Shown one piece after another: positions 23,735 to 32,474 of a stretch of 64,000 bases of DNA. Below the pieces are notes generated by a model, which saw only the letters and a list, made by a program, of their open reading frames with translations, was not told where the DNA came from and did not search any database. How positions within the stretch are numbered: position 1 is the stretch's first letter; every line of letters starts with the position of its first letter. This stretch comes from DAOUKH01 sp034421515. Its GTDB lineage: Bacteria > Chloroflexota > Dehalococcoidia > SHYB01. The stretch covers positions 28,531 to 92,530 of the forward strand of contig DAOUKH010000019.1 of NCBI GenBank assembly GCA_034421515.1. Direction: 5' to 3'. The position numbers were made by a program, and so were the translations under genes.

Positions 23735-25006
23735 CTAGATGAGCCCTCGGGCCTTGCCGACGGCTTTGAACTGTTCGAGCGCGTAGTCGATCTGCTCCGG
23801 CGTCTGCGTCGCCATGCAGCTGATGCGCAGCAGGGCGCGGCCCTTCGCGGCGGCCGGGAAGACGACGGGGTTGGTGTAGACGCCGTGCTCGAGGAGCGCG
23901 TGCCACACGCGCACCGTCTCAACCTCGTCGCCGACGGGAACTGGAGCCACCAGCGACTCGGAGTCCGACACCTCGAAGCCCAGCCTCCTGAGGCCGGCGC
24001 GGAGTTGCTGCCCCAGGGCTCGAACGCGCTCGACGCGCTCCGGCTCGCTTTCAAGCACCTCCAGCGCCGCGAGGACCGCCGCCGTCGACGCGGGGGGCAG
24101 GCTCGCGCTGAACACCATCGGCCGCGCGAAGTGGCGCACCCAATCGACCACGGGCTGCTGCCCGGCGACGAAGCCGCCGATGGAGGCGAGCGACTTCGAG
24201 AAGGTGCCCACGATCAGGTCGACGTCGTCTTCGAGCCCGAAGTGGCTCCCCGTACCGCGCCCTCCCTCGCCGAGCACGCCGATGGCGTGGGCGTCGTCGA
24301 CAAGCAGGCGCACGGCGTGCTCGCGGCAGGCCGCGACCACGCCGGGCAGATCGACGACGGCGCCGCTCATGCTATAGACGCCGTCGACGATGACGAGGGC
24401 GGGGCCGCCGTCGAGGCCCCGCAGGACCGTATCGAGGTGTCTTGCGTCGTTGTGGCGGAAGCGCAGCATCTTGCCGCCGGAGAGGCTGCACCCGTCGTAG
24501 ATGCTGGCGTGATCGGCCTTGTCGACGACGGCGGCGGAGCCGGGCCCAACCAGCGCGGAGATTGCGCCGAGGTTCGCCTGGTAGCCGGTGGTGAAGACGA
24601 GGGCGGCTTCCTTGTTGAGGAACCGCGCGATGCGTTCCTCAAGCTGCTCGTGCAGGTCCATAGTGCCGTTCAGCACCCGCGAACCCGTCATCGATGTGCC
24701 GAAGCGCTGGATCGCCGCCGCCGCTGCTTCCATCACCTTGGGGTGGCGCGTGAGGCCGAGGTAGTTGTTTGAGCCCAGCATCAACACCCGCTTGCCGTAG
24801 ATCACGGCCTCGGGCCCTTCATTGCGTTCCAGCGGCTGATAGAAGGGATAAGCCTGGGCCGCCTTCGCCTCCTGCGGCAGGGTGAAATCGAACGTCGGGG
24901 CGAAGATGTCCCGGTCTTGGACGCGTGTCGCGCGCCCCTGGATCAGGCGGTCGATGGAAAGGCCGTCGCCGCCGGAATCGCCGTTGTCGCTCTCGTGGGT
25001 GGACAT
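23735..25006 (-). CDS. Alpha-oxoamine synthase, candidate serine palmitoyltransferase
   Basis: A 423-residue PLP enzyme of the serine palmitoyltransferase/KBL/BioF group. Key residues are visible: His166 in the HASIYDG loop, the PLP-binding DDAHAIG at 237-243, and Lys271 in GTFSKSLASIGGF for the Schiff base. Such enzymes condense an amino acid with an acyl-CoA or acyl-ACP and lose CO2. The N-terminal extension and the downstream acyltransferase and reductase favour sphingoid base synthesis over KBL (no tdh neighbour) or BioF (no biotin genes). Substrate assignment remains inference. The gene follows the TPP-dependent lyase gene by nine bases. Confidence 0.8.
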   Translation of the reverse strand: MSTHESDNGDSGGDGLSIDRLIQGRATRVQDRDIFAPTFDFTLPQEAKAAQAYPFYQPLERNEGPEAVIYGKRVLMLGSNNYLGLTRHPKVMEAAAAAIQRFGTSMTGSRVLNGTMDLHEQLEERIARFLNKEAALVFTTGYQANLGAISALVGPGSAAVVDKADHASIYDGCSLSGGKMLRFRHNDARHLDTVLRGLDGGPALVIVDGVYSMSGAVVDLPGVVAACREHAVRLLVDDAHAIGVLGEGGRGTGSHFGLEDDVDLIVGTFSKSLASIGGFVAGQQPVVDWVRHFARPMVFSASLPPASTAAVLAALEVLESEPERVERVRALGQQLRAGLRRLGFEVSDSESLVAPVPVGDEVETVRVWHALLEHGVYTNPVVFPAAAKGRALLRISCMATQTPEQIDYALEQFKAVGKARGLI

Positions 25007-25015
25007 CGCCCGGGC

Positions 25016-26677
25016 CTAGTACTCCATGCGGGATTCCCGGCCCATCCAGTGGTGGACCTGCTTCTTGCGGGCGGGCCGCTTGTTGATGACGACGTTCACC
25101 AGCGACGCCTTGCCCGAGGCCAGCGACCGCTCGACGGCGGGCTTCAGCTCCTCGGGCCGCTCCACGTGCTCGCCGTGCCCGCCGAAGGCCTCCATGATCT
25201 TGTCGTACCGCACGCCTTCGGGCTGGCTCTCCGCTTTCGCTGCCGAGCCAAGCTCCATCTTCTGCGGCCCGCCGACGGAGACGTTGTTCGCCACGACGAA
25301 GACGATGGGCAGGTCGTTGCGCACCGCGGTCTCCGCCTCCATGCCGTTCCAGCCGAAGGCGTAGTCGCCGTTGAACGAAAAGACCTGCTTGCCCGGTGTC
25401 GCCGCCGCCGCGCCGATGGCGTAGGGCACGGAAACGCCCATGCAGCCGCTGACGCCGGCGTCGAGCCGGTGGCGGGGCTGGTAGTTCGGCACCATGACCC
25501 GCGAGATCGCCATCGCGTTCTCGCCGTCGGCGGTCACCGTGGCGTCGTCGTCCATCAGTTCAACGACGTCGCGGTACATCTGGTACATGTTCATCGGCGC
25601 CGCGTCGGCTTCGAGGAACTCGCTGATCGCGGAGGCGTTCTTCTCGGCCTCCATTTGGAGAGATGGCAGCCACGGCGTCTCGGGACGGCGCGCGCCGCCC
25701 GCGGCGTCGAGGACTTGCCGGAAGACGGCCTTGGCATCCCCGACGAGGCCGACCTCGGCGGGTGCGCCGTTCCCGATCTCCGACGGGTCGATGTCAATCT
25801 GCACGACTTTGACGTCGGGCGAGAATCGCGGCGGCGCGCCGAAGTGGAAGATCCAGTTGAAGCGGGCGCCGGCGAGGATCACGAGGTCGGCGTTCTGGAG
25901 GGCGTAGCTGCGGGCACCGGAGGCGTTCAGCGGGTGGTCGTCGGGGACAACGCCCTTGCCCATCGGCGAGGGCACGAAGGGAATCTGCAGCCGGTCGACG
26001 AGCTCGCGGACCTCCTCGGCGGCGTCGGACCACGCCAGGCCCTTGCCGACGAGCAGGAGGGGTCGTTCGGCCTGCAGGATCTCCCGCGCCGCCGCTTCGA
26101 CCAGGGCGGGGTCGGCGAGCGGGCGCGCCGGCTCCGCCGATTTGGGGAAGAACCGGACCTCGTCCTCTTCCACGGCGCCGGAGATGACGTTCGAAGGAAG
26201 GTCGAGATAGACCGGCATCGGTCGGCCGTTCATCATCTTCTGGATTGCAGCGTGGGCATAATAGGGAAGCTGTCGAGGATCCTCGATCTGCACCGACCAC
26301 TTGCAGAACGGCGCCGCCGCCTCGACCTGGGGGGCCTCCTGGAAGTCGCCCCGGTAGCGGCGGCGGAGGTCGCCGTTGCCGCCGATGACCAGCACGGGCC
26401 AGCAGTTCGACCGCGCCGTCTCCAGCGCCGTCAGCGCGTTGGTCATCGCCGGTCCCGAGGGGCAGATGGCCACGCCCGGGCGGCGCGTCACGTAGCCGTA
26501 GGCTTGGGCGGCGAGCCCGCTCGCCTGCTCGTGCCGGAAGTTGATGAGCCGCATGCCGTGCTGCCGCATCGACGTGTTGATCTCACCCATCGGGTCGCCG
26601 GGGAGGTTGAAGACGGTGTCCACGCCCTCGGTCTCGAGCTGCCTGGTGAGGATTTCCGCGCCGCTGATTCGCGCCAT
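25016..26677 (-). CDS. TPP-dependent enzyme (2-hydroxyacyl-CoA lyase / acetolactate synthase-like)
   Basis: A 553-residue thiamine-diphosphate enzyme with the usual three domains. The N-terminal pyrimidine-binding part has the catalytic Glu in NFRHEQASGLAAQAYG; a central Rossmann domain follows; the C-terminal TPP site reads GDYAFGWNGMEAETAVRNDLPIVFVVANN. It resembles oxalyl-CoA decarboxylase and 2-hydroxyacyl-CoA lyases more than biosynthetic IlvB, and no ilvN lies nearby. It is directly upstream of and likely co-transcribed with the ceramide-type genes, which would make sense if it handles 2-hydroxyacyl chains. That link is speculative. Start at ATG 26677 (MARISGAEIL). Confidence 0.75.
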   Translation of the reverse strand: MARISGAEILTRQLETEGVDTVFNLPGDPMGEINTSMRQHGMRLINFRHEQASGLAAQAYGYVTRRPGVAICPSGPAMTNALTALETARSNCWPVLVIGGNGDLRRRYRGDFQEAPQVEAAAPFCKWSVQIEDPRQLPYYAHAAIQKMMNGRPMPVYLDLPSNVISGAVEEDEVRFFPKSAEPARPLADPALVEAAAREILQAERPLLLVGKGLAWSDAAEEVRELVDRLQIPFVPSPMGKGVVPDDHPLNASGARSYALQNADLVILAGARFNWIFHFGAPPRFSPDVKVVQIDIDPSEIGNGAPAEVGLVGDAKAVFRQVLDAAGGARRPETPWLPSLQMEAEKNASAISEFLEADAAPMNMYQMYRDVVELMDDDATVTADGENAMAISRVMVPNYQPRHRLDAGVSGCMGVSVPYAIGAAAATPGKQVFSFNGDYAFGWNGMEAETAVRNDLPIVFVVANNVSVGGPQKMELGSAAKAESQPEGVRYDKIMEAFGGHGEHVERPEELKPAVERSLASGKASLVNVVINKRPARKKQVHHWMGRESRMEY

Positions 26678-26798
26678 GCCGCGACCCCTTTCCGTCGTGC
26701 CTTGCCACCGACGCCGCCCTTCGGCGGGAAGGCCATAGTATGCCTGTAACGCCCGTCGGATTCCATGGGCGGGCAATGATACCTGCTCTGCCCCCGGT

Positions 26799-28037
26799 TT
26801 ACAGCCGCCAGAGTCGCGGCGCAATCAGTACGAGCAGCGCGTTGAGCCCGACCCCCAGGGCGCCCAGCAGGACGAAGACGGCCTCCACGCCGATGATCTC
26901 CGCCGCGCCGCCGGCCCAGAGCGCGCCGAGCGGTACCGCGCCGTGGGTCATGAAGAAGAGCGAGATGGCCCGCCCGCGGTAGCGGTCGTCGGCGTACACC
27001 TGGACCATCGCGTTCCCTTCGACGAAGAGCACCGTCTGGGTCGCGCCGAGAATCAACATGGCCGCGATGGCGACGGCGGCGATTGGGGCCGCGCCCATGG
27101 CGAGCAGCATGGCCCCGGCGACCATCGCGGCCACGACGAGCCACTTGGCCTTCCCTTTGGGATAGCCGAGCCCACCCACGACCACGGAGCCCAGAAGCCC
27201 GCCGGCCCCCATCAACGACATGAGCAGCCCGAAGCCGCCCGGCCCGAAGCCGAGGGCGTTGTCCGCGTAGGCGGGCATGAGGTTGAGGAAGCCGAGCACG
27301 CAGACCGCCGCGATCATGCTGTGGGTGAGGAGGAGCAGCAGTGGCTGGTCGCGGCGGACGTAGGCGAGCCCCTCGCGGATGCTGGCGAAGATGTTCTCCC
27401 GGGCGATCGCGCGGCGGGCCGTGACCGGCCGGAGGCGGCTGAGCATGAGCATCGAGAGCACGCAGGCCGCGGCCTGCAAGATGTAGGCCCCCTCCACGCC
27501 GATGCTGCCAATGAGCACGCCGCTCATCGCGGGGCCCGCCACCCGCATCAGGTTCTGCGCGATCGAGTTGAGCGAAATCGCGGAGGCGAGCTCGCGTTCC
27601 GTCACCAGGTCGAAGGCCAGCGTGTGGCGTGACGGCCCGTTGGCCGAGAAACACATGCCGGTCAGGACCGCGGTGACGTAGAGGTGCCACACCTGGACGA
27701 TGTCGGTGATCACAAGCGTGGCGATGACCACCGCGAGACTCGCCAGTGAGAACTGGCTGGCGATCAACACCTTGCGCCGGTCGAGCCGGTCGGCCAGCGC
27801 GCCGGAGAACGGGGCGCAGAAGGTCATGGTGCCGCCGCTGGACACCGCGACGAGGCCGAGCTGCAGCGGCGAGTCGGTGAGGTCGAAGACGAGCCAGCCG
27901 AGGGCGATCTGCTGCGTCCACAGCCCCATCTGCGCGAAGAATGTGCTGGTGAGCAGGATGCGGAACTGCGGGACCCGGAGGGCCTCGAAGACCCTGCCGC
28001 CGGCCCCCGCGCCGGGCCTCGTGGCTCGCCTAGCCAC
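26799..28037 (-). CDS. MFS transporter (EntS/MFS_3-type exporter)
   Basis: A membrane protein of about 412 residues with 12 predicted hydrophobic helices. The N-terminus FEALRVPQFRILLTSTFFAQMGLWTQQIALGWLVF and the loop DRLDRRK between helices 2 and 3 fit the major facilitator branch related to the enterobactin exporter EntS. Substrate unknown. I favour the GTG at 28037, preceded by GGAG at a good distance, over the TTG at 28067. It follows the promoter side of the TPP-lyase operon on the same strand with a gap of 121 bases. Confidence 0.85.
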   Translation of the reverse strand: MARRATRPGAGAGGRVFEALRVPQFRILLTSTFFAQMGLWTQQIALGWLVFDLTDSPLQLGLVAVSSGGTMTFCAPFSGALADRLDRRKVLIASQFSLASLAVVIATLVITDIVQVWHLYVTAVLTGMCFSANGPSRHTLAFDLVTERELASAISLNSIAQNLMRVAGPAMSGVLIGSIGVEGAYILQAAACVLSMLMLSRLRPVTARRAIARENIFASIREGLAYVRRDQPLLLLLTHSMIAAVCVLGFLNLMPAYADNALGFGPGGFGLLMSLMGAGGLLGSVVVGGLGYPKGKAKWLVVAAMVAGAMLLAMGAAPIAAVAIAAMLILGATQTVLFVEGNAMVQVYADDRYRGRAISLFFMTHGAVPLGALWAGGAAEIIGVEAVFVLLGALGVGLNALLVLIAPRLWRL

Positions 28038-28115
28038 TGCCGCTCCACGCGCGCAGCCATGGAGCAAGACGGTAGAATCGCTGGAGCGCGCTCATGCTTC
28101 GCTCATGGTTGAGTT

Positions 28116-28234
28116 CTTTGCGTAACCCGCGGCGCCGGCACGGGATCGTCCCTGTAGGGGCGACCCTTGTGGTCGCCCCTTCCTATCACCCGAACGGTCT
28201 CGTGGGGCTTGGCCAAGGTAACGCAAGGGTCTCC
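28116..28234. mobile_element. MITE-like element, short form
   Basis: The left end CTTTGCGTAACC (28116-28127) and the right end 28217-28234 (reverse complement of GGAGACCCTTGCGTTACC) enclose a hairpin GGGGCGACC...GGTCGCCCC. At 119 bp it is the shortest of three complete copies in the window. It lies between the divergent MFS and prmA genes. Confidence 0.6.
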
Positions 28235-28314
28235 ACGGTCGGAGTATCCGCACCGGCTCCGGAACGCGCCGGTAGCGTAGCGTACACGGAAATGGCTCCT
28301 TGAAGAAAACGGGA

Positions 28315-29190
28315 ATGGGCGCGGAAGGCAGCGGTTGGCTCCAGTATTCCCTGCGCGTCTCCGGCGAAGCGTGCGAGGTTGGCTGGCGGCTCTTCCACCG
28401 CTACCTGCGCAACGTCTCCCTCGAACGGCCGCCCGACGCCGATGAGGGCGTCCTGCGCGGCTACGTCCACGACGGCGACGCGGAGGCGCGGGTGCGCTTC
28501 GAGGTGATGCTCGAACTGGTGCGGGCCGCGCTCGACGCCGGCGAGGTCGAGGTCGCCAAGGTCGCGCCCGAGGACTGGGGCGAGGCCTGGAAGGCGCACT
28601 TCCCGCCCATCCGCGTGGGCAAACGGCTGGTGCTCAAGCCGTCGTGGGCCGAGGTCGAGGCTGGCCCGTCGGACGTGGTCGTCGGCTTCGACCCGCGGAT
28701 GGCCTTCGGCACCGGCCATCATCCGACGACGCGGCTCTCCCTCGAGCTGCTGGAGCCGCTCGACGTGGCCGGCGCGCGCCTGCTCGACGTGGGGACCGGC
28801 TCGGCGATCCTGTCCCTAGCGGCGATCGGCCTAGGCGCGGACTCCGCGGTCGCGCTGGACACCGACCCTGAAGCCGTCCGCGAAGCGGCGGAGAACGCCC
28901 GCCGGGCCGGCCTCACGGAACGGCTTCACGTGGCGGAGGGTGGGCTGCCCCATCCCCTCGCGGCGCCGAACGGGTTCGACCTCGCGCTCATGAACATCAC
29001 CGTTCACGTCGTCGCGGAGCTGCTGCCCGATCTCGCCACGACACTGCGCCCCGGCGGGCAAGCCATCATCTCCGGCTTCCAGGACAAGGACGTGGACCGG
29101 ATCACCACGGCCGCACAGGCCGCCGCCCTCACCGTCGCCGCCGACCGCCGCCTCGACGGCTGGGCCGCCTTCCTGCTCCACCACGGCTAG
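28315..29190 (+). CDS. prmA: Ribosomal protein L11 methyltransferase
   Basis: A 291-residue PrmA that trimethylates ribosomal protein L11. Diagnostic segments are EDWGEAWKAHFPPIRVG, DPRMAFGTGHHPTTRLSLELLE and the SAM-binding LLDVGTGSAILSLAA; the later LMNITVHVVAELLPDL replaces the usual NPPYG-type motif with NIT. A TTG at 28300 is in frame, but the ATG at 28315 begins a more usual N-terminus. Isolated gene on the plus strand after a MITE-like element. Confidence 0.88.
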   Translation: MGAEGSGWLQYSLRVSGEACEVGWRLFHRYLRNVSLERPPDADEGVLRGYVHDGDAEARVRFEVMLELVRAALDAGEVEVAKVAPEDWGEAWKAHFPPIRVGKRLVLKPSWAEVEAGPSDVVVGFDPRMAFGTGHHPTTRLSLELLEPLDVAGARLLDVGTGSAILSLAAIGLGADSAVALDTDPEAVREAAENARRAGLTERLHVAEGGLPHPLAAPNGFDLALMNITVHVVAELLPDLATTLRPGGQAIISGFQDKDVDRITTAAQAAALTVAADRRLDGWAAFLLHHG

Positions 29191-29922
29191 GCAACAGCCC
29201 CGTGCAAGGCCGGGCGTTGCCCCTTCTGCCCACGGAGACCCTTGCGTCACCGGGGCGGCCGTTCTTCCCCGCGGTTCCGGGAGGCACTGGGCCCGACTCC
29301 CTCGCCGGCGAGGGGCACTGGGTCCGACTCTCCCGCGATCCATCCGCCACTTTCGCAAGTCCCGCGGATGGCCCTACCGCTCCGCAGGCGGCAGGGAACA
29401 TATGTTCGCTATGAATACTCTACGGCTGGTGGGCGACCTTGTCAAGCGCGGTGTGGCACTGGGGGAGCGGGCGCGTCGCGACGCGCCCCTACAGGGGAGG
29501 TGCGGCATCGACCCGCACGGGGTTGGGTGGGCTTTGGTGGTGATGAGGGGGCCCCTCATCTCAATCTTCTCCCAGGGGGAGAAGAGGTAAGACCCACCCC
29601 GGCACCGCCGACGCGCCTGTGGTGCGTGCCCTCCCTCAGTCCCTCCCAGAGGGAGGGAGGCTTAAGGTGCTCTCCCAGGGAGGGAGAGGTTCAAGGGGTG
29701 CCCCTATTGGGGGTGGCGGGTCTTGATGAGCCGTTGGTGGTTGTCGGGAGTGGGCGACCACAAGGGTCGCCCCTACAGGGATGATCCCTTGCCAGCGTCG
29801 CGGGCTATGCAAAGATCTCCAGCGGGGGAGAGGGAAGACCACCCGGCGGCCCTCTCTCAGTCTCTCCCAGAGGGAGAGAGGCTTAAGGTGCCCCCCAGAA
29901 GGGGAGGACTAGGGTGGGCGCT
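29191..29922. repeat. Long intergenic tract of dispersed repeats
   Basis: This 732-base space has no gene I can support. It holds a solo MITE-like end (GGAGACCCTTGCGTCACC, 29234-29251), a repeat of the TTCTCCC/GGGAGAA type (29545-29590) in opposite orientation to the one near 881, two CTCTCCC-type palindromes (29631-29665 and 29861-29892), and a partial element in reverse orientation ending at 29820. Short reading frames here translate the repeats only. Confidence 0.55.
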
Positions 29923-31113
29923 CTAGATCGCGCCGCGCTCCCGCAGGCCGCCGATCTCCTCCGCCGAGTAGCCGGCTTCCGACAGGACCTCGTCGGTGTG
30001 CTCGCCGAGCTTGGGGGCGGAGCGTCTCGGCGCGCCGGGCGTCTGGGGGAGGTGGACCGGGACGCCGATCTCGGTCAGGCTGCCGACCTCGGGGTGGGGC
30101 ACCTCGGTGACGTAGCCGTTGGCGCGGGCTTGGGCGTCCTCGGCGACCTCGGCATAGTCGAGCACCGGCTGGCAGATGATGTTGCGCTGGCGCATCGCCT
30201 CGACCCACTCGTCGCGGGGCTTGGAAAGGAAGCGCTCGTCGAGCATGGCGATCAGCTCGGCGCTGTTGGCGGCCCGCGCCTCGGCGTCGCGGAAGCGCTC
30301 GTCGTCGCGAAGGTGCTCGATGCCGAGGATTTCGACGAAAGCGGGCCAGTAGCGGTCGGGCCCGACGCCGCCGATGGCGAGGAGCTTGCCATCGGCGCAG
30401 CGGTAGCTGTTCATTAGGGGGTTCGGGGTGCGGCCGCGCGACTTCGGCGCGGGCAGCGAGCCGTTGATGAGGTAGCCGTTGATCGCCATGGCCTGGAGCA
30501 TGAGGATGCCGCCGAGCTGCGACGTCTGGATGTGCTGGCCGACGCCGTGGCGCTCGCGGGCGATCACGCCCATCGCCACGCCCCAGGCGAGGGTCATGGC
30601 GCCGCACTGGTCGGAGATGCCTCCGGCGGGGGACTCGGGGTAGTCGCGGCCCAGCGAGTTCATCCACAGGAAGCCGCCCCGGGCCTGCCCCAGCGAGTCG
30701 AAGATGCCGTCGCTCGCGTGGGGCCCCTCGCGGCCCAGCCCGGTCACCGAGGCGTAGATGATGCCGGGGTTGATCTTGCGGACGGTCTCGTAGTCCACGC
30801 CCAGCCGCTCGACGACGCCGAGCCGGAAGTTCTGAGTGATGGCGTCGGCCTTCTCCGCAAGCCGGAGGAAGACGGCGCGCCCTTCGTCGGACTTGAGGTT
30901 CAGGGTGATGCTCCGCTTGTTGCGGTTCATCGTCTCGAAGTAGGAGTTATGCGCGCCGGTCGACGTGACGATGCCCCGGCCGGGGTCGCCGCCCGCGGGG
31001 TCTTCGACCTTGATGACCTCGGCCCCCATGTCGGAGAGCATGACCGTGGCCCACGGGCCGTTCTGGAAGATGGTGAGGTCGAGGATCTTGATGCCGTCGA
31101 GCGGCGCCGCCAT
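29923..31113 (-). CDS. CaiB/BaiF family CoA-transferase
   Basis: A 396-residue family III CoA-transferase. The N-terminus (GIKILDLTIFQNGPWATVMLSDMGAEVIKVE) and the segments RNKRSITLNLKSDEGR and RHGVGQHIQTSQL are typical, and the Asp in DGIFDSLGQARGG is the likely site of the acyl-anhydride intermediate. These enzymes move CoA between carboxylic acids. The gene is followed upstream on the same strand by an amidohydrolase gene at a 41-base gap, so the two are probably co-transcribed in a catabolic unit. The substrate is not predictable. Confidence 0.88.
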   Translation of the reverse strand: MAAPLDGIKILDLTIFQNGPWATVMLSDMGAEVIKVEDPAGGDPGRGIVTSTGAHNSYFETMNRNKRSITLNLKSDEGRAVFLRLAEKADAITQNFRLGVVERLGVDYETVRKINPGIIYASVTGLGREGPHASDGIFDSLGQARGGFLWMNSLGRDYPESPAGGISDQCGAMTLAWGVAMGVIARERHGVGQHIQTSQLGGILMLQAMAINGYLINGSLPAPKSRGRTPNPLMNSYRCADGKLLAIGGVGPDRYWPAFVEILGIEHLRDDERFRDAEARAANSAELIAMLDERFLSKPRDEWVEAMRQRNIICQPVLDYAEVAEDAQARANGYVTEVPHPEVGSLTEIGVPVHLPQTPGAPRRSAPKLGEHTDEVLSEAGYSAEEIGGLRERGAI

Positions 31114-31154
31114 GTCGCGGCCTCCCTTTGGTGTGGTGGTCGGACCTGCCCCGA

Positions 31155-32246
31155 TTAGTTGGGGAGGTCCATGCGGTACGAGGCGACCGCGTTGCTGTAG
31201 GTGATCTTCGCTCGGTGGGCATCGGCGACGCCGTCGAAGAGGCGGTCGATCACGTCGGTGGACTCGGGCCAGGTGCTGTCGTCGTGGGGATAGTCGGAGG
31301 CCCACATGAATATGTCGGGGCCGACGAGCTCGGTGAGGCCGACGCCGGCGCGGTCCTGCATGAAGGTGGCGCGCACGTTCCGCTTGAAGTGCTCGCTTGG
31401 GAGCATCCCTGAAGGGAAGGGCGGCGCGTGCCGCGAGCCCTTGCGGATGTAGGCGTGGTCCATGCGCTCCATCAGGTGCGGCACCCAGCCGATGTCGTTC
31501 TCGGCGGAGACGACGGTCACGCCGGGGAAGCGCTCGAAGACGTGAGAGAAGAGGAGCGTGGTGAGCGACAACTGGATGACGTGCGTGATGCAGGAGTATT
31601 TGGCCAGGAAGAGGTCGGAGACGTCGCGCGCCCTGCCGGCGAAGGTGTGCAGGCTGATCGGCATGCCGAGGTCTTGGGCCGCCGCCCAGAAGCGGTCGTA
31701 GTGGCCGGTGCCGTAGCTGTAGCCGTCCTGCGGCTCGGCCCAAGCCATGCCGCCGGCGAGTCCCATCGCGGCGCACCGCTGCAGCTCCTCGACGCCGGCC
31801 TCGACGTCGTAGAGCGAGATCAGGCCCAAGCCGTAGAGGCGCTTGGGGTTGGTCGCCGCGTACTCGGCGACCCAATCGTTGTAGGCGCGGAAGGTGTCGC
31901 GCTGCATGGCGGGGTCGTCGAGGCCGAAGAGCCGCATGGCGAAGCTGGGGTAGAGGACTTCGGCGGCGATGCCGTCCTTGTCCATGTCCACGATGCGGGC
32001 CTCGGGGTCCCAGCCGCCGGAGAGTCCCTCCGAGAGCCGCGTCGCGAAGCCGAGCCCGGCCTTGGCGGGCGAGATGAAGCCGCCGACGACGGCGGGGCCG
32101 GAGACGCCGTTGACCTCGAACTTGGCGCCCTCGGCGTCCTCGGTCAGACGGGGAGCGCGGCCCTCGTATTCGGGGCCGAGCCGCGACGTCCAGAGGTCGG
32201 GCGGCTCGACGACGTGAGAGTCCGCGGAAACGATGCTCGAGCCCAT
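31155..32246 (-). CDS. ACMSD-like amidohydrolase
   Basis: A 363-residue amidohydrolase-2 family protein. The metal-binding N-terminus VSADSHVVEPPDLW has the DxH-type entry of this group. Further motifs are GMPISLHTFAG (His), VVSAENDIGWVPHLMER and FMWASDYPHDDSTWP with the catalytic Asp. Relatives decarboxylate or hydrolyse aromatic and heterocyclic acids using one zinc. The ATG at 32246 starts directly at the conserved region. Two paralogues lie at 38008 and 46090, each beside other transport or catabolic genes. Confidence 0.85.
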   Translation of the reverse strand: MGSSIVSADSHVVEPPDLWTSRLGPEYEGRAPRLTEDAEGAKFEVNGVSGPAVVGGFISPAKAGLGFATRLSEGLSGGWDPEARIVDMDKDGIAAEVLYPSFAMRLFGLDDPAMQRDTFRAYNDWVAEYAATNPKRLYGLGLISLYDVEAGVEELQRCAAMGLAGGMAWAEPQDGYSYGTGHYDRFWAAAQDLGMPISLHTFAGRARDVSDLFLAKYSCITHVIQLSLTTLLFSHVFERFPGVTVVSAENDIGWVPHLMERMDHAYIRKGSRHAPPFPSGMLPSEHFKRNVRATFMQDRAGVGLTELVGPDIFMWASDYPHDDSTWPESTDVIDRLFDGVADAHRAKITYSNAVASYRMDLPN

Positions 32247-32474
32247 GCGCGTACTCCGTGGGCCGCCGAACCGAGGCGCCGGTGCGGGGCCGTTTTCGCC
32301 CTTCTCAAAGGGAAGAAGCGGTGCCGCAATTCTGGTGTGGGGCCTTGCCGCTGTCAAGAACGGCGACGGTTGCCTGTAAGCCCTTGCTTGTAAGATAGAG
32401 GCCGCGCCGGGCGCGACGCCCGGACAAGGAGGCGCCGTGGCGCACCGCTATCGCTCGTGCAAGGCCGGACCGCG

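Noticed and set aside
23735..25006. Glycine C-acetyltransferase (KBL) or biotin synthesis BioF
   Set aside because: No tdh or biotin genes lie nearby, while the acyltransferase and reductase neighbours fit sphingolipid synthesis. The family alone cannot exclude them.
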